A stretch of DNA of 64,000 bases from Brevibacterium ihuae (GCF_900184225.1 NZ_FXWZ01000002.1:1-64000), one strand, 5' to 3'; positions 13,026-26,721 are shown, numbered from the stretch's first letter. Program-made: numbers and translations. The notes: a model not told the origin generated them from the sequence alone.

Positions 13026-14062
13026 TGAGCACGCCTTCCTCGCAGCCCACGCCCGCCCCCACGGATCCGGACACCGCCCCCGGTGCGGACACCGGGTTCG
13101 ATTCGGTGCTCCTCGACCTCGACGGGGTCGTCTACGCGGGACCGCACGCCGTGCCGGGAGCGGTCGAGGCGCTCACCGCGCTCGGCGAGCGCGACATCCC
13201 GTTCGGCTTCGTCACGAACAACGCCTCGCGCGGTGCCGCGGAGATCTCCGATCACCTCGTCGAGCTCGGACTGCCCTCCCGGCCCGAGCTCGTCACGACC
13301 TCGGCGCTCGTCGCCGCCCGCGCGATGGCCGCGGAGATCGGCGCCGGGTCCCGCATCCTCGTCGTCGGCAGTCCGGCACTGCGCTCGCTCGTCGACGAGG
13401 CCGGCTTCACCGTCGTCGACTCCGCCGCGGACGACCCCGACGCCGTCGTCCAGGGCTTCTTCCGGGACATCTCGTGGCACGACATCGCCGAGGCGTGCGT
13501 CGCGGTGGCCGCCGGTGTCGACTGGTGGGCGACCAACCGCGATCTCACCATGCCGACGGAGCGCGGGCTGCTGCCCGGCAACGGGGCCTTCGTCCGCATC
13601 GTCGCCGACACCACCGGGCGCGAACCCCGGGTCACCGGGAAGCCCGCCGCGCTCATGCTCGAGTCCGCCGCGCAGTCGATCGGCGGGACCCGCCCGCTCA
13701 TGATCGGCGACCGGCTCGACACCGACATCGCCGGAGCGCGCGCGGCCGGGTACGCCTCCGCCCTCGTCCTCACCGGGATCCACGACATCCGCGATGCGCT
13801 CTCCGCACCGGTCGAGCACCGGCCGGACCGGGTCATCGCCGACCTCACCGCCCTCCTCGAACCCGCACCGCGGGTGAGCACGGATCCGGACGCGGCGCGC
13901 GCGACGTGCGGCGAGGGCGCGGTCAGGCTCGACGGCGGCACGCTGCGCGCCTCCGGTCCGCCCGTCGACGCGGCGAACGCCGCTCTCGGGCTCCTCGCCG
14001 CGCTGCCCGCCGACACCGAGCTCGCGCTCGATCCCGCGTTCCCCCGGAGGGCCGATGGCTGA
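13025..14062 (+). CDS. HAD-superfamily phosphatase, class IIA (NagD-like)
   Basis: 345 aa. Motif I is LLDLDGVVYAG with the nucleophilic Asp; motif II FVTNNASR; the cap region includes GFFRDISWHDI; motif IV GDRLDTDIAGAR. Class IIA members dephosphorylate small sugar phosphates, glycerol phosphate or phosphoglycolate; the substrate cannot be read from the sequence. The ATG overlaps the stop of the previous gene (TGATG). The ortholog position in mycobacteria is Rv1692. A C-terminal extension of about 60 aa follows the catalytic fold. Confidence 0.88.
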   Translation: MSTPSSQPTPAPTDPDTAPGADTGFDSVLLDLDGVVYAGPHAVPGAVEALTALGERDIPFGFVTNNASRGAAEISDHLVELGLPSRPELVTTSALVAARAMAAEIGAGSRILVVGSPALRSLVDEAGFTVVDSAADDPDAVVQGFFRDISWHDIAEACVAVAAGVDWWATNRDLTMPTERGLLPGNGAFVRIVADTTGREPRVTGKPAALMLESAAQSIGGTRPLMIGDRLDTDIAGARAAGYASALVLTGIHDIRDALSAPVEHRPDRVIADLTALLEPAPRVSTDPDAARATCGEGAVRLDGGTLRASGPPVDAANAALGLLAALPADTELALDPAFPRRADG

Positions 14063-14258
14063 GCACACCCCCGGCACCGCACCGCAGCCGATCCCGTCGC
14101 CCGGCGCGGTGCCGAACCCCGCGCAGGCCGCCGGCCGCCTCGACACTGCGGGCTGGCAGGACGCTCTCGATCGCCTCGCGGATCTCGAACCTGCCGCCTC
14201 GCTCGCCGCCGCCGAGGACCTGCTCGCCGACCTCGAGCAGGGGCTCCGCTCCCTGTGA
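14055..14258 (+). CDS. Small conserved hypothetical protein upstream of tlyA
   Basis: 67 aa. A Pro/Ala-rich N-terminus is followed by an amphipathic helix (WQDALDRLADLEPAASLAAAEDLLADLEQGL). The start overlaps the HAD gene end by 8 nt, and its TGA overlaps the tlyA GTG as GTGA, so it is translated in series with both. A small gene at this place is also seen in mycobacteria (Rv1693 position). No function can be assigned; it may contact TlyA or the ribosome, but nothing in the sequence proves it. Confidence 0.7.
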   Translation: MAEHTPGTAPQPIPSPGAVPNPAQAAGRLDTAGWQDALDRLADLEPAASLAAAEDLLADLEQGLRSL

Positions 14259-15091
14259 GCGGCCCGCCCGCGATCCGCCTCGACACCGCGCTCGTCGAGC
14301 GCGGCCTCGCCCGCTCCCGCACCCGCGCCGCCCGCGAGATCGCCGCCGGGCGGGTCACCGTCGACGGCGCGGTCGTGACGAAGCCCTCGCACCCCGTCCA
14401 CTCGGGGAACGCACTCGAGATCCGGGCCGCCGACCCCTGGGTCGCCCGCAGCGCCCACAAGCTCCTCGGGGCGCTCGAGGATCTCGACCTCGGGGAGGCC
14501 CCCGCCGGAGCGGTATGCCTCGACGCCGGCGCCTCGACCGGCGGCTTCACCCAGGTCCTCCTGGCCCGCGGTGCCCGGCGGGTCCACGCGATCGACGTCG
14601 GTCACGACCAGCTCGCCCCCGAGCTCCGCGCCGACCGGCGCGTCCACTCTCTCGAGGGGCACAACCTCCGCGCTCTCGAACCGGCGTGGCTCGCTCCCGA
14701 CGCCGCCGTCGACCTCGTCGTCGCCGACGTCTCCTTCATCTCGCTCACCCTCCTCGTCGGCCCCCTCCTCGCGGTGACGCGCCCGGGCGGACTGCTCCTC
14801 CTCATGGTCAAGCCGCAGTTCGAGCGCAGCCGCGCCGCCCTCGACCGGCACGGGGTCGTCCACCGTTCGGAGGAGCGCGCGGAGGCGGTCATCGGCGTGG
14901 TCGAGGCGCTCGCCGAACTCGGCGCCGAGGTCCACGACTGGGCCCCCTCGCGACTGCCCGGACCGGCCGGCAACCGGGAGTACTTCGTGTGTGTTCGCGC
15001 CCCGCTGTCGGTAGGATCGTCCTCAGCGCCGCCGCGGCCCCGGGTCGAGGCGGCCGACATCCGCCGCCGCATGAGTGAGGAGCAGACGTGA
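14255..15091 (+). CDS. tlyA: TlyA-type rRNA 2'-O-methyltransferase
   Basis: 278 aa. The N-terminal S4 RNA-binding domain (IRLDTALVERGLARSRTRAAREIAAG) precedes an FtsJ/RrmJ-like SAM-dependent methyltransferase with the SAM loop LDAGASTGGFTQVLL and the VVADVSFISL motif. The family 2'-O-methylates a cytidine in 16S and one in 23S rRNA and is the basis of capreomycin susceptibility in mycobacteria. The longer S4-linked N-terminus indicates the dual-specificity type TlyA-II. GTG 14255 overlaps the preceding stop, and the TGA overlaps the NAD kinase start. A 30-residue tail extends beyond the core. Confidence 0.92.
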   Translation: MSGPPAIRLDTALVERGLARSRTRAAREIAAGRVTVDGAVVTKPSHPVHSGNALEIRAADPWVARSAHKLLGALEDLDLGEAPAGAVCLDAGASTGGFTQVLLARGARRVHAIDVGHDQLAPELRADRRVHSLEGHNLRALEPAWLAPDAAVDLVVADVSFISLTLLVGPLLAVTRPGGLLLLMVKPQFERSRAALDRHGVVHRSEERAEAVIGVVEALAELGAEVHDWAPSRLPGPAGNREYFVCVRAPLSVGSSSAPPRPRVEAADIRRRMSEEQT

Positions 15092-16014
15092 CCCGCACGA
15101 TCGTCGTCGTCCTCCACCCGCATCGCGGCGACGCCCGCTCCGCCGCGCTCCACGTGTGCCGGACCCTCGACGGCGACGGCATCCGCCCGGTCATGCTCGA
15201 ATCCGAGTACCGGTCGCTCGTCGCCTACACCGGAGTGCCGGAGACCGCGATCGAGGTCGTCCCCGACAACGAGCTCGACTGCCTCGCGCGCGGCTGCGAG
15301 CTCGTCATGGTGCTCGGAGGCGACGGCACGATCCTCAAGGCCGCCGAGCGCTTCCACCACTCCGGGGTGCCGATCATGGGCGTCAACCTCGGTCACGTCG
15401 GCTTCCTCGCCGAGAGCGAGCGCGAGGACCTCGCCGAGGCCGTCCATCGCGCCTCCGCCCGCGACTACACCGTCGAGGAGCGGATGGCGCTCGACATCAC
15501 CGTGTACGACCGCGACGCCGTCATCCACCGCACGTGGGCCCTCAACGAGGCGACGATCGAGAAGAGCGAGGACTGCCGGATGATCGACCTCGTGCTCGGG
15601 GTCGATTCCCGGCCGGTGTCGAGCTTCGGGTGCGACGGCGTCATCCTCGCCACCCCGACCGGCTCCACCGCCTACGGCTTCTCCGCCGGCGGTCCCATCG
15701 TGTGGCCCGACGTCGAAGCGCTCCTCATGGTCCCGATCAGCGCCCACGCGCTGTTCGCCAAGCCGCTCGTCGTGTCCCCGGCCGCCCGCCTCGGCGTCGA
15801 GTTCCTCCCGTCCGCCCCGGGGGTCGGCGCCGTCCTGTGGTGCGACGGCCGGCGCGAGATCGACATCCCGCCCGGCGCCCGCATCGAGGCCGCCCGCTCG
15901 CAGACCCCGGTCGCGCTCGCCCGTCTCAACACGAGTCCCTTCACCGACCGGCTGGTGGCGAAGTTCCAGCTCCCGGTCACCGGCTGGAGGGGACCGGTGA
16001 GGAACCCGCAGTGA
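15088..16014 (+). CDS. nadK: NAD kinase
   Basis: 308 aa. Phosphorylates NAD to NADP using ATP or polyphosphate. The diagnostic GGDGTILKAAE motif and NLGHVGFLAE are present, then the NE/D site (LNEATIEKS) and the TPTGSTAYGFSAGGPIVWP loop. GTG start, overlapping the tlyA stop as GTGA; its own stop overlaps recN. The order tlyA-nadK-recN is conserved in Actinobacteria, which supports the assignment. Confidence 0.95.
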   Translation: MTRTIVVVLHPHRGDARSAALHVCRTLDGDGIRPVMLESEYRSLVAYTGVPETAIEVVPDNELDCLARGCELVMVLGGDGTILKAAERFHHSGVPIMGVNLGHVGFLAESEREDLAEAVHRASARDYTVEERMALDITVYDRDAVIHRTWALNEATIEKSEDCRMIDLVLGVDSRPVSSFGCDGVILATPTGSTAYGFSAGGPIVWPDVEALLMVPISAHALFAKPLVVSPAARLGVEFLPSAPGVGAVLWCDGRREIDIPPGARIEAARSQTPVALARLNTSPFTDRLVAKFQLPVTGWRGPVRNPQ

Positions 16015-17729
16015 TCGTCTCGCTGCACCTCGAGAACCTCGGCGTGATCCCCGCCGCCGACGTCGAGCTGTCACCCGGCCTCACCGTCGTCTCGGGGGAG
16101 ACCGGCGCCGGGAAGACGATGTTCGTCACCGCCCTCGACCTGCTCACCGGTGCCCGCGCGGAGACGCACGTGGTCCGCGCCGAGGCCGAGCGCGCCGCGG
16201 TCGAAGGCGTGTTCGACCTCTCCGGGACCGATCCCGCGGTCGCCGCCCGGATCGTCGAGGCCGGGGGAGAGGCCGAGGACGAGGCGATCCTCGCCCGCAT
16301 CATCCCGCGCACCGGCCGGGCGCGCGCCACTGCGGGCGGGCGCACCGTGCCGCTCGGCGTGCTCCGGGACGCCGGTGCCGGCCTCGTGAGCATGCACGGC
16401 CAGTCCGAGCAGATGACCCTGCGGCAGGCCGCGACCCAGCGCGAGCTCCTCGACACCGCGGGCGGGCCGCCGGTGGCCGCGGCGCTCGACGAGTACCGCA
16501 CCGCCTACGCCGCCTGGCGGGACGTCACCGCGGAGCACGCCCGGCTGCAGGCCACCGCGACGGAGCGTGCCGAGCGGATCGCCTTCCTCACCACGAGCCT
16601 CGAGACGATCGACCGGATCCGGCCGCAGCCCGGTGAGGACGCCGAGCTCTCCGCTCTCGCGGCCCGCCTCGGCGCGGCCGAGGACCTCACCTCCGCCGTC
16701 TCCGCAGCCCACGACCTGCTCGTCGGGAGCGACTGGGAGGAGACGGCCAACGCCGCCGACCTCATCAACCGGGCCGCCGCCGAGGTGTCCCGCGCCGCCG
16801 CCACCGACGACACCCTGAGCCCGCTCGCCGCCGCCGTCACCGACGCCGCCCTGCGCGTCTCCGACACCGCCGCGGAGCTCTCCGGCTACCTCGAGGAGTT
16901 CGAGGACCTCGGTGCGATGTCGCTCGAGGACGCCGAGGCCCGCCGTGCCGAGCTCGGCTCGCTGTCCGCGTTCGGCCCCGACGTCGAGGCCGTCCTCGAC
17001 TTCGAACGGCGCGCCGGCGCCGAGCTCCTCGAGCTCGAGGGCTCGGAGAGCTCGCTCGCGGACATGGACGCCCGCGTCGCGGCGGCCGGCGCCGAGGTCG
17101 AGCGCACCGGCTCCGCGCTCCGCGCGGCCCGCGAGCACGCCGCCGCGGAGTTCTCCTCCGCCGTCGCCGCGGAGCTCGCGGCGCTGTCCATGCCGCGGGC
17201 GCGGATCGGCTTCGAGATCGCGCCGGCGGAGCCGCATGCGCTCGGTGCCGACACCGTCCGGATGCTCTTCACCGCCCATGACGCCGCGGCGCCCGGTGAC
17301 ATCGGGAAGCTCGCCTCCGGCGGCGAGCTCTCGCGCGTGATGCTCGCGATCGAGGTCGTCAAGGCCGCCCGCACCGCGTTCCCGACCTTCGTGTTCGACG
17401 AGGTCGACGCCGGGGTCGGCGGCCGGGCCGCGATCGAGATCGGCCGCCGCCTGGCTCTCCTCGCCCGGCGCTCCCAGGTCATCGTCGTCACCCACCTCGC
17501 CCAGGTCGCCGCGTGGGCCGACCAGCACCTGACGATCGTCAAGGACGATGCCGCGGCGGGCGCGGTGTCGGGGGTGCGCGCTCTCGACCGCGACGGCCGT
17601 CTCACCGAGCTCGCCCGGATGCTCGGCGGCATGTCCGACTCCGACAGCGCACGCGAGCACGCCGCGGAGCTGCTCGACACCGCACGCGCGGAGAAAGCCG
17701 GGTTCGGACCGGGCGGCGTGTCAGAATGA
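16011..17729 (+). CDS. recN: DNA repair protein RecN
   Basis: 572-aa SMC-like ATPase of double-strand-break repair. Walker A is SGETGAGKTMF near residue 30, followed by a long Ala/Glu-rich helical region that should form the coiled coil. The ABC signature LASGGELSRVMLAIEV and Walker B TFVFDEVDAGVGG follow, then the H-loop THLAQVAAWAD. The start is GTG 16011, overlapping the NAD kinase stop; the first residues, IVSLHLENLGVI, are the normal RecN beginning. No SOS box was recognised; expression is probably from the operon. Confidence 0.95.
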   Translation: MIVSLHLENLGVIPAADVELSPGLTVVSGETGAGKTMFVTALDLLTGARAETHVVRAEAERAAVEGVFDLSGTDPAVAARIVEAGGEAEDEAILARIIPRTGRARATAGGRTVPLGVLRDAGAGLVSMHGQSEQMTLRQAATQRELLDTAGGPPVAAALDEYRTAYAAWRDVTAEHARLQATATERAERIAFLTTSLETIDRIRPQPGEDAELSALAARLGAAEDLTSAVSAAHDLLVGSDWEETANAADLINRAAAEVSRAAATDDTLSPLAAAVTDAALRVSDTAAELSGYLEEFEDLGAMSLEDAEARRAELGSLSAFGPDVEAVLDFERRAGAELLELEGSESSLADMDARVAAAGAEVERTGSALRAAREHAAAEFSSAVAAELAALSMPRARIGFEIAPAEPHALGADTVRMLFTAHDAAAPGDIGKLASGGELSRVMLAIEVVKAARTAFPTFVFDEVDAGVGGRAAIEIGRRLALLARRSQVIVVTHLAQVAAWADQHLTIVKDDAAAGAVSGVRALDRDGRLTELARMLGGMSDSDSAREHAAELLDTARAEKAGFGPGGVSE

Positions 17730-17736
17730 GTGGACC

Positions 17737-18984
17737 ATGAGACTGCGCAAGGGTCGAGAGACCATCCCCACCGACACCCTCGTCGGACCCGCCAAGGTGC
17801 GTGCGGATCCGCGCACCAAGGACCTGACCAAGCGCCTGCAGCCCGGCGAGATCGCGGTGATCAGCCACTCCGACATCGACCGGGTGTCCGCCGAGGCTCT
17901 CGTCGCCTGCCGACCGGCCGCGGTCGTCAACTGCGAGCACTCGATCTCCGGCCGGTACCCCAACCTCGGCCCCCGGATCATCGTCGAAGCCGGGATCCCG
18001 CTCGTCGACGGCGCCGGCGACGGCGTGCTCGAGGCGGTCACCGAGGGGGAGGAGCTCACCCTCCACGACGGCGAGCTCCGGCGCGGCGAGGAGATCGTCG
18101 CGACCGGCCAGGTGCAGACACTCAGCCGCATCGAGCGCTCGATGAAGGACGCCGAGGCGGGGATGAGCACCGTCCTCGTCGACTTCGTCGAGAACACCAT
18201 CGAGTACATCCGCAAGGACTCGGACCTGCTCGACGAGGAGATCGTCGTCCCGCACGTCCGCACCGACTTCACCGATCGACAGGCCCTCATCGTGGTGCGC
18301 GGGTACCACTACAAGGAGGACCTCGCGATGCTCAAGCCCTACATCCGCGAGTACCGGCCGATCCTCATCGGGGTCGACGGCGGCGCCGACGCGATCCTCG
18401 AGGCCGGGCACACCCCGGACATGATCGTCGGCGACATGGACTCGGTGTCCGATGCCGCGCTCACCTCGGGCGCGGAGCTCGTCGTCCACGCCTACCGGGA
18501 CGGCCGCGCCCCCGGCGTCGAGCGCCTCCAGGCGCTCGACCTCGAATGCGTGCTGTTCCCCGCCTCGGGCACCTCGGAGGACATCGCGATGCTCCTCGCC
18601 GACGACAAGGGCGCCCAGCTCATCGTCGCCGTGGGCACCCACGACACCGTCATCGAGTTCCTCGACAAGGGCCGGCGCGGCATGGCCTCGACGTTCCTCA
18701 CCCGTCTCCGCGTGGGCTCGAAGCTCGTCGACGCGAAGGGCGTGTCCCTGCTCTACCGGCAGCGGATCTCCAACTCCCAGCTGTGGCTCCTCGCGCTCGC
18801 CGGTCTGCTCGCCGTCATCGTCGCGATGTCCGCGACCGCGGCCGGGCAGACGTTCCTCGGCCTCATCGCCGCGCAGTTCGACGGCATCGCACGCTGGTTC
18901 CAGGGCCTGTTCGGCGCGGACCCGGCCGCCGACGTCGCCGCCCGGGGGCTCGCCCCTCTCCTCACAGGAAGAGTTCCTCTGTGA
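17737..18984 (+). CDS. steA: SteA-like cell-division/cell-wall regulator
   Basis: 415 aa. The central part resembles a thiamin-pyrophosphokinase-like fold (GVDGGADAILEAGHTPDMIVGDMDSVSD), and the C-terminal part has a transmembrane helix (LWLLALAGLLAVIVAMSATA). In Corynebacterium the homolog SteA acts with SteB in daughter-cell separation by activating peptidoglycan hydrolysis. ATG 17737 follows recN by 7 nt. The next gene, an MctB-like protein that is the SteB-type partner in position, starts at its stop codon (GTGA), supporting a joint membrane complex. In M. tuberculosis the position is Rv1697. Confidence 0.85.
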   Translation: MRLRKGRETIPTDTLVGPAKVRADPRTKDLTKRLQPGEIAVISHSDIDRVSAEALVACRPAAVVNCEHSISGRYPNLGPRIIVEAGIPLVDGAGDGVLEAVTEGEELTLHDGELRRGEEIVATGQVQTLSRIERSMKDAEAGMSTVLVDFVENTIEYIRKDSDLLDEEIVVPHVRTDFTDRQALIVVRGYHYKEDLAMLKPYIREYRPILIGVDGGADAILEAGHTPDMIVGDMDSVSDAALTSGAELVVHAYRDGRAPGVERLQALDLECVLFPASGTSEDIAMLLADDKGAQLIVAVGTHDTVIEFLDKGRRGMASTFLTRLRVGSKLVDAKGVSLLYRQRISNSQLWLLALAGLLAVIVAMSATAAGQTFLGLIAAQFDGIARWFQGLFGADPAADVAARGLAPLLTGRVPL

Positions 18985-20000
18985 TCGATTTCCGGTACCA
19001 CCTCGTCTCGCTGATCTCGGTGTTCCTCGCGCTCGCCGTGGGGATCGTGCTCGGCGCCGGCCCCCTCCAGCAGCCGATCGGCGACTCCCTGCAGAGCCAG
19101 GTCGAGGCGCTCCGCACCGACCGCGACAGCCTCCGCACCGAGGTCGACGAGGCCCGCGCGACGATCGACGAGCTCAACGAGTACGTCACCGCCTCCGCGC
19201 CCGATCTGCTCGCCGATTCGCTCAGCGGCGAGAGCGTCGCGCTCGTCAGCGCCCCGGGAGCCGACGCCGACGCCGCCGCCTCCCTCGAGGAGCGCGTCAC
19301 CCAGGCCGGCGCCGAGGTCGCGGTCCAGCTGTCCCTCGCGGAGACCGCGCTCGATCCCAAGGGCGCCGGCGAGCTGCTCGAGACCCTCCAGGGGATCGAC
19401 CCGACCCTGCCCGAAGGCGGGGCGGAGGCCCTCACCGCCGCGCTCGCCCGCGCCCTCACCGCCGGGGCGACGGAGGCGGAGGCACCCGGCGACGAGGCGC
19501 AGGCCGGGTCCGAGACCGCTCCGACCGGCGAGCCGACCGAGGCCGGAACCCCCGCCGGACCCACCACCTACACCGCGGACCAGGCCGCCGAGGTCATCGC
19601 CGCGTTCTCCGGCGACGGACGGCTCACCGGCGGCGAGTACGCTCCCGCGACCGCGATCGTGCTCATCGCCCCGGTCGCCGCGGAGACCGATGCCGCGGCG
19701 CAGGCCACGGAATCGACGGCCCCGCCGCAGGGCGAGACCGGCACCGCCGAGGCCGCGCTCGCCGCCGCGCTCGCGCAGGACGCGCCGACCGTCGTCGCCG
19801 GATCGCTCGACTCGGCCGAGCGCGGACTCCTCGCCGCGCTGCGCTCCGACGACTCCGGCATCACCACCGCCGACGGCCTCGAGCTCACCGCCGGACCGAT
19901 CATCACGACCCTCGCCGTCGAGCAGGCCCTCACCGGCGAGCCCGGGGCGTTCGGGTTCGCCGACAGCGCGCAGGCGGTCATCCCGGGAGCCGGGGGATGA
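18981..20000 (+). CDS. MctB/SteB-type membrane protein (copper transporter family annotation)
   Basis: 339 aa. The N-terminus IDFRYHLVSLISVFLALAVGIVLGAGPL is the family hallmark: a short cytoplasmic head and one transmembrane helix. A coiled-coil segment follows (SLQSQVEALRTDRDSLRTEVDEARATIDELNE), then a secreted domain with an Ala/Glu/Thr-rich insert near 170-200. Family members are called MctB (mycobacterial copper resistance) or SteB (corynebacterial separation); the steA neighbour favours the second role. GTG start overlaps the steA stop; the stop overlaps the next ATG (ATGA). Confidence 0.82.
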   Translation: MIDFRYHLVSLISVFLALAVGIVLGAGPLQQPIGDSLQSQVEALRTDRDSLRTEVDEARATIDELNEYVTASAPDLLADSLSGESVALVSAPGADADAAASLEERVTQAGAEVAVQLSLAETALDPKGAGELLETLQGIDPTLPEGGAEALTAALARALTAGATEAEAPGDEAQAGSETAPTGEPTEAGTPAGPTTYTADQAAEVIAAFSGDGRLTGGEYAPATAIVLIAPVAAETDAAAQATESTAPPQGETGTAEAALAAALAQDAPTVVAGSLDSAERGLLAALRSDDSGITTADGLELTAGPIITTLAVEQALTGEPGAFGFADSAQAVIPGAGG

Positions 20001-20854
20001 TCGGGCGCCTCGTGCTCGCCGCCGTCGGCGGCGCCATCGGATTCGGGACCGCCCGCGCGGTCGCCGCCGGCCGTCCCGTGCTCGACCCGCAGGGCCGGCT
20101 CGACCGCCCCAACCACTCGGGCGCGACCGTCTCCCTCATCGAGGGTCCCGCCGTCGCCGCCGGCCTCACCGCGGTCGCGCTCGCCGCGGCCCGCCCCCGT
20201 GACCGGTTCGCCGCGGTGAGCACCACCGCGGCCGCCGGCCTGCTCGGATGGGTCGACGACGTCCTCGAGACCGGCTCCGCGAAGGGCCTGCGCGGACACC
20301 TGAGCGCACTGGCCCGCGGGGAGATCACCACCGGCGGCCTCAAGGTGCTCGGCATCCCCGCCGTCTCCCTCCTCGCCGCCGCCGTCGCCCGGGACCCTGC
20401 GCCGCTGCTCGGCTCGCGGCTCCTCGGCCGCTGCGTCGACACCGTGCTCGCCGGCGGCGTCGTCGCCGGCTCCGCGAACCTCCTCAATCTCCTCGACCTG
20501 CGGCCCGGCCGCGCCCTCAAGGCCGGTGTGATCGCAGTCGCGCTCGGGCCCGTCGGCTCCGGGTCGGCCGCGCTCCTCGGCGGCGGCATCCTCGGCACCG
20601 CGGCCGCAACCGCGCCCGACGACCTCGCCGGGCGGACGATGCTCGGCGACACCGGGGCGAACGCGCTCGGCGCCGCGCTCGGCGTCCGGACCGCCCTGCA
20701 GGCCGGGCGCGGAGAGCTGCTGGGCACCCTGGCCCTCCTCGTCGCCCTCACGCTGGCGAGCGAGAAGGTGTCGTTCACCCGCGTCATCGAGGCCACGCCG
20801 GGACTCCGCGAGCTCGATGCCTGGGGCCGCCGCCCCGCCGACCCCGGCCCGTGA
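19997..20854 (+). CDS. MraY/WecA-like polyprenyl-phosphate glycosyl-1-phosphate transferase family membrane protein
   Basis: 285-aa polytopic membrane protein. Superfamily signatures are recognisable: GWVDDVLE (the Asp pair), NLLNLLDLRPGRALK (the N-x-x-N-x-x-D motif) and MLGDTGANALGAALG (GDTG). It is shorter than MraY (about 360 aa) and lacks MraY's histidine-rich loop, so it is not the peptidoglycan enzyme; a WecA-type or non-catalytic paralog is possible. It overlaps both mctB (ATGA) and the MurJ-like gene (GTGA). The neighbours suggest it loads or regulates a lipid-linked sugar on the inner membrane face. Catalysis is inferred, not proven. Confidence 0.68.
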   Translation: MIGRLVLAAVGGAIGFGTARAVAAGRPVLDPQGRLDRPNHSGATVSLIEGPAVAAGLTAVALAAARPRDRFAAVSTTAAAGLLGWVDDVLETGSAKGLRGHLSALARGEITTGGLKVLGIPAVSLLAAAVARDPAPLLGSRLLGRCVDTVLAGGVVAGSANLLNLLDLRPGRALKAGVIAVALGPVGSGSAALLGGGILGTAAATAPDDLAGRTMLGDTGANALGAALGVRTALQAGRGELLGTLALLVALTLASEKVSFTRVIEATPGLRELDAWGRRPADPGP

Positions 20855-22518
20855 CCTCCCGCTGGATCCGGCTGCTCGCGAGCGCGGCGCTCGCGGTCTC
20901 GGTCATCACCCTGCTCTCGCGCCTCGTCGGGTTCGCCCGCTGGCTCGTGTTCTCCCCGACGGTCGGCGCCGGTGCGGTCGGCACCGCCTACCAGACCGCC
21001 AATCAGGTGCCGAACATCCTCTACGAGGTCGTCGCCGGCGGAGCGCTCGCCGGCGCCGTCGTACCGCTGCTCGCCGCACCGATCGCCCGGGCGGACCCGC
21101 GCACGGTGTCGCGCATCGCCTCGGCGCTGCTGACCTGGTCGATCACCCTCACCCTGCCGCTCGCGGTGCTCGTCGCGGTGCTGCACCGGCAGATCGCGGG
21201 GTTCTTCGTGCCGCCGGACACCGCGGCCGGGGCCTACGCCGGGGACTTCCTCCTCATGTTCGCCCCGCAGCTCGTCCTCTACGCGATCGGCGCGGTCCTC
21301 ACCGGAGTGCTCCAGGCCCACCGGCGGTTCCTCTGGCCGGCGTTCATGCCGCTCCTCTCGAGCCTCGTCGTCATCGCGACCTACCTCGCCTACGGAGCGG
21401 TAGCGACCGATCCCGAGGCCGCCGGCCCCGGGCCCCTCGCCCTGCTCGGCTGGGGGACCACCGCCGGGGTGGCGATGCTCGCCCTGCCGCTCGCCCTGCC
21501 CGCCGCGCGCACCGGCGTCCGGCTGCGGCCGGTCTGGCGCTTCCCCGCCGGCGTGGCCCCCCGGGCAGGCCGCCTCGCCACCGCGGGCATGTCCGCGCTC
21601 CTCGCCCAGCAGATCGCTGTCCTCCTCGTGCTGCGGGTGTCGAACCACGTGGGCGGCACCGGCGTGTTCGTCGTCTTCAGCTACATCCAGGCCGTCTACC
21701 TCCTGCCCTATGCGGTGCTCGCGGTGCCGATCGCCACCGTCGTGTTCCCGACGCTCAGCCGGCAAGTCGCCCGCGGTGCGGAGGAGGTCGCGGGCACGGT
21801 CGCGACGACCACCGGGATGATCATCCGGGTCGGCTTCGCCGGCGCCGTCGTCCTCGTCGCCGCCGCCGCCCCGCTCGCCGCGTTCTTCTCCTCCTTCGAC
21901 GCCGCCGGGCAGAACCCGGACGTGCCCTTCGGGGCGATGGCCGCAGGCATCGTGCTCATCGCCCTCGCGGTTCCGGGCTGGTGCATGGTGGCGTGGGCCT
22001 CCCGCGTGTTCTACGCGCTCGAGCATTCGCGCTTCGCGGCGATCGGCACGACGACGGGGTGGATCCTCGTCGCCGGCACCGTCGCGCTCGGGGCGCTCGG
22101 GCTGCCCGCCCTCACCGCGGGCCCCGCGACGCTCACCGCGGGCGAGGCGACCCTCCTCCTCGTGTGCGCCGGGCACGCCGTCGGGATGATCGTCGCGGGC
22201 GTCCTCCTCGTCGTCTTCATCCGGCGCGCCGCGGGGCCCGCCGCGCTGCGCGAAGCCCCCGGCGGGGCGCTCCGCACGCTCGTCCTCGCGGCGGTCGCCG
22301 CCGCAGGCGCCGCGTGGCTCTCGCACCTCCTCCTCGCGGCCTTCGCCGGGCTGCCGGAGACCCTCGGCCCGGTGTTCGCCGGGGTGCTCTCCGCCCTCGC
22401 GGGCCTCGCCGTCCTCGGGGCGGGCCTCTTCGCGTTCGACCGGGACCTGCTCCGCGACGGTCTGCGGCTCACCGCCTCCCGCGGCGCCGATGACGACCGG
22501 GGTCCGGCCGCGGGGTGA
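20851..22518 (+). CDS. MurJ/MviN-family lipid flippase
   Basis: 555 aa with about 14 hydrophobic segments. The start SRWIRLLASAALAVSVITLLSRLVGFAR is typical MurJ (the TLLSRLxGFxR motif), and it continues with AYQTANQVPNILYEVVAGGALAGAVVP. MOP-superfamily flippases move lipid II or similar lipid-linked glycans across the membrane. Whether this is the essential lipid II MurJ or a paralog for another glycan cannot be decided from one window. There is no long cytoplasmic pseudokinase tail as in mycobacterial MviN. GTG start overlapping the upstream stop. Membership in a module with a PNPT-like protein and two GT4 proteins is notable. Confidence 0.87.
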   Translation: MTSRWIRLLASAALAVSVITLLSRLVGFARWLVFSPTVGAGAVGTAYQTANQVPNILYEVVAGGALAGAVVPLLAAPIARADPRTVSRIASALLTWSITLTLPLAVLVAVLHRQIAGFFVPPDTAAGAYAGDFLLMFAPQLVLYAIGAVLTGVLQAHRRFLWPAFMPLLSSLVVIATYLAYGAVATDPEAAGPGPLALLGWGTTAGVAMLALPLALPAARTGVRLRPVWRFPAGVAPRAGRLATAGMSALLAQQIAVLLVLRVSNHVGGTGVFVVFSYIQAVYLLPYAVLAVPIATVVFPTLSRQVARGAEEVAGTVATTTGMIIRVGFAGAVVLVAAAAPLAAFFSSFDAAGQNPDVPFGAMAAGIVLIALAVPGWCMVAWASRVFYALEHSRFAAIGTTTGWILVAGTVALGALGLPALTAGPATLTAGEATLLLVCAGHAVGMIVAGVLLVVFIRRAAGPAALREAPGGALRTLVLAAVAAAGAAWLSHLLLAAFAGLPETLGPVFAGVLSALAGLAVLGAGLFAFDRDLLRDGLRLTASRGADDDRGPAAG

Positions 22519-22570
22519 ACCGGGTCGGCGGCGACCGCCCCGCCGGTGCGAATCCGCCGCCGGGATTGGA

Positions 22571-22606
22571 TAGGCTGGGGACCGAGGACGACGAGAAGGA
22601 GGAGCG
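22571..22606 (+). promoter_or_regulatory. -10 element and strong Shine-Dalgarno of GT4 gene
   Basis: TAGGCT (22571-22576) resembles a -10 box, and AAGGAGGAGC sits directly before the GTG at 22607. A similar TAGGCT occurs at 23795-23800 before the next gene, so this stretch may have internal promoters. Confidence 0.45.
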
Positions 22607-26717
<4,111 letters not shown>

Positions 26718-26721
26718 GCCG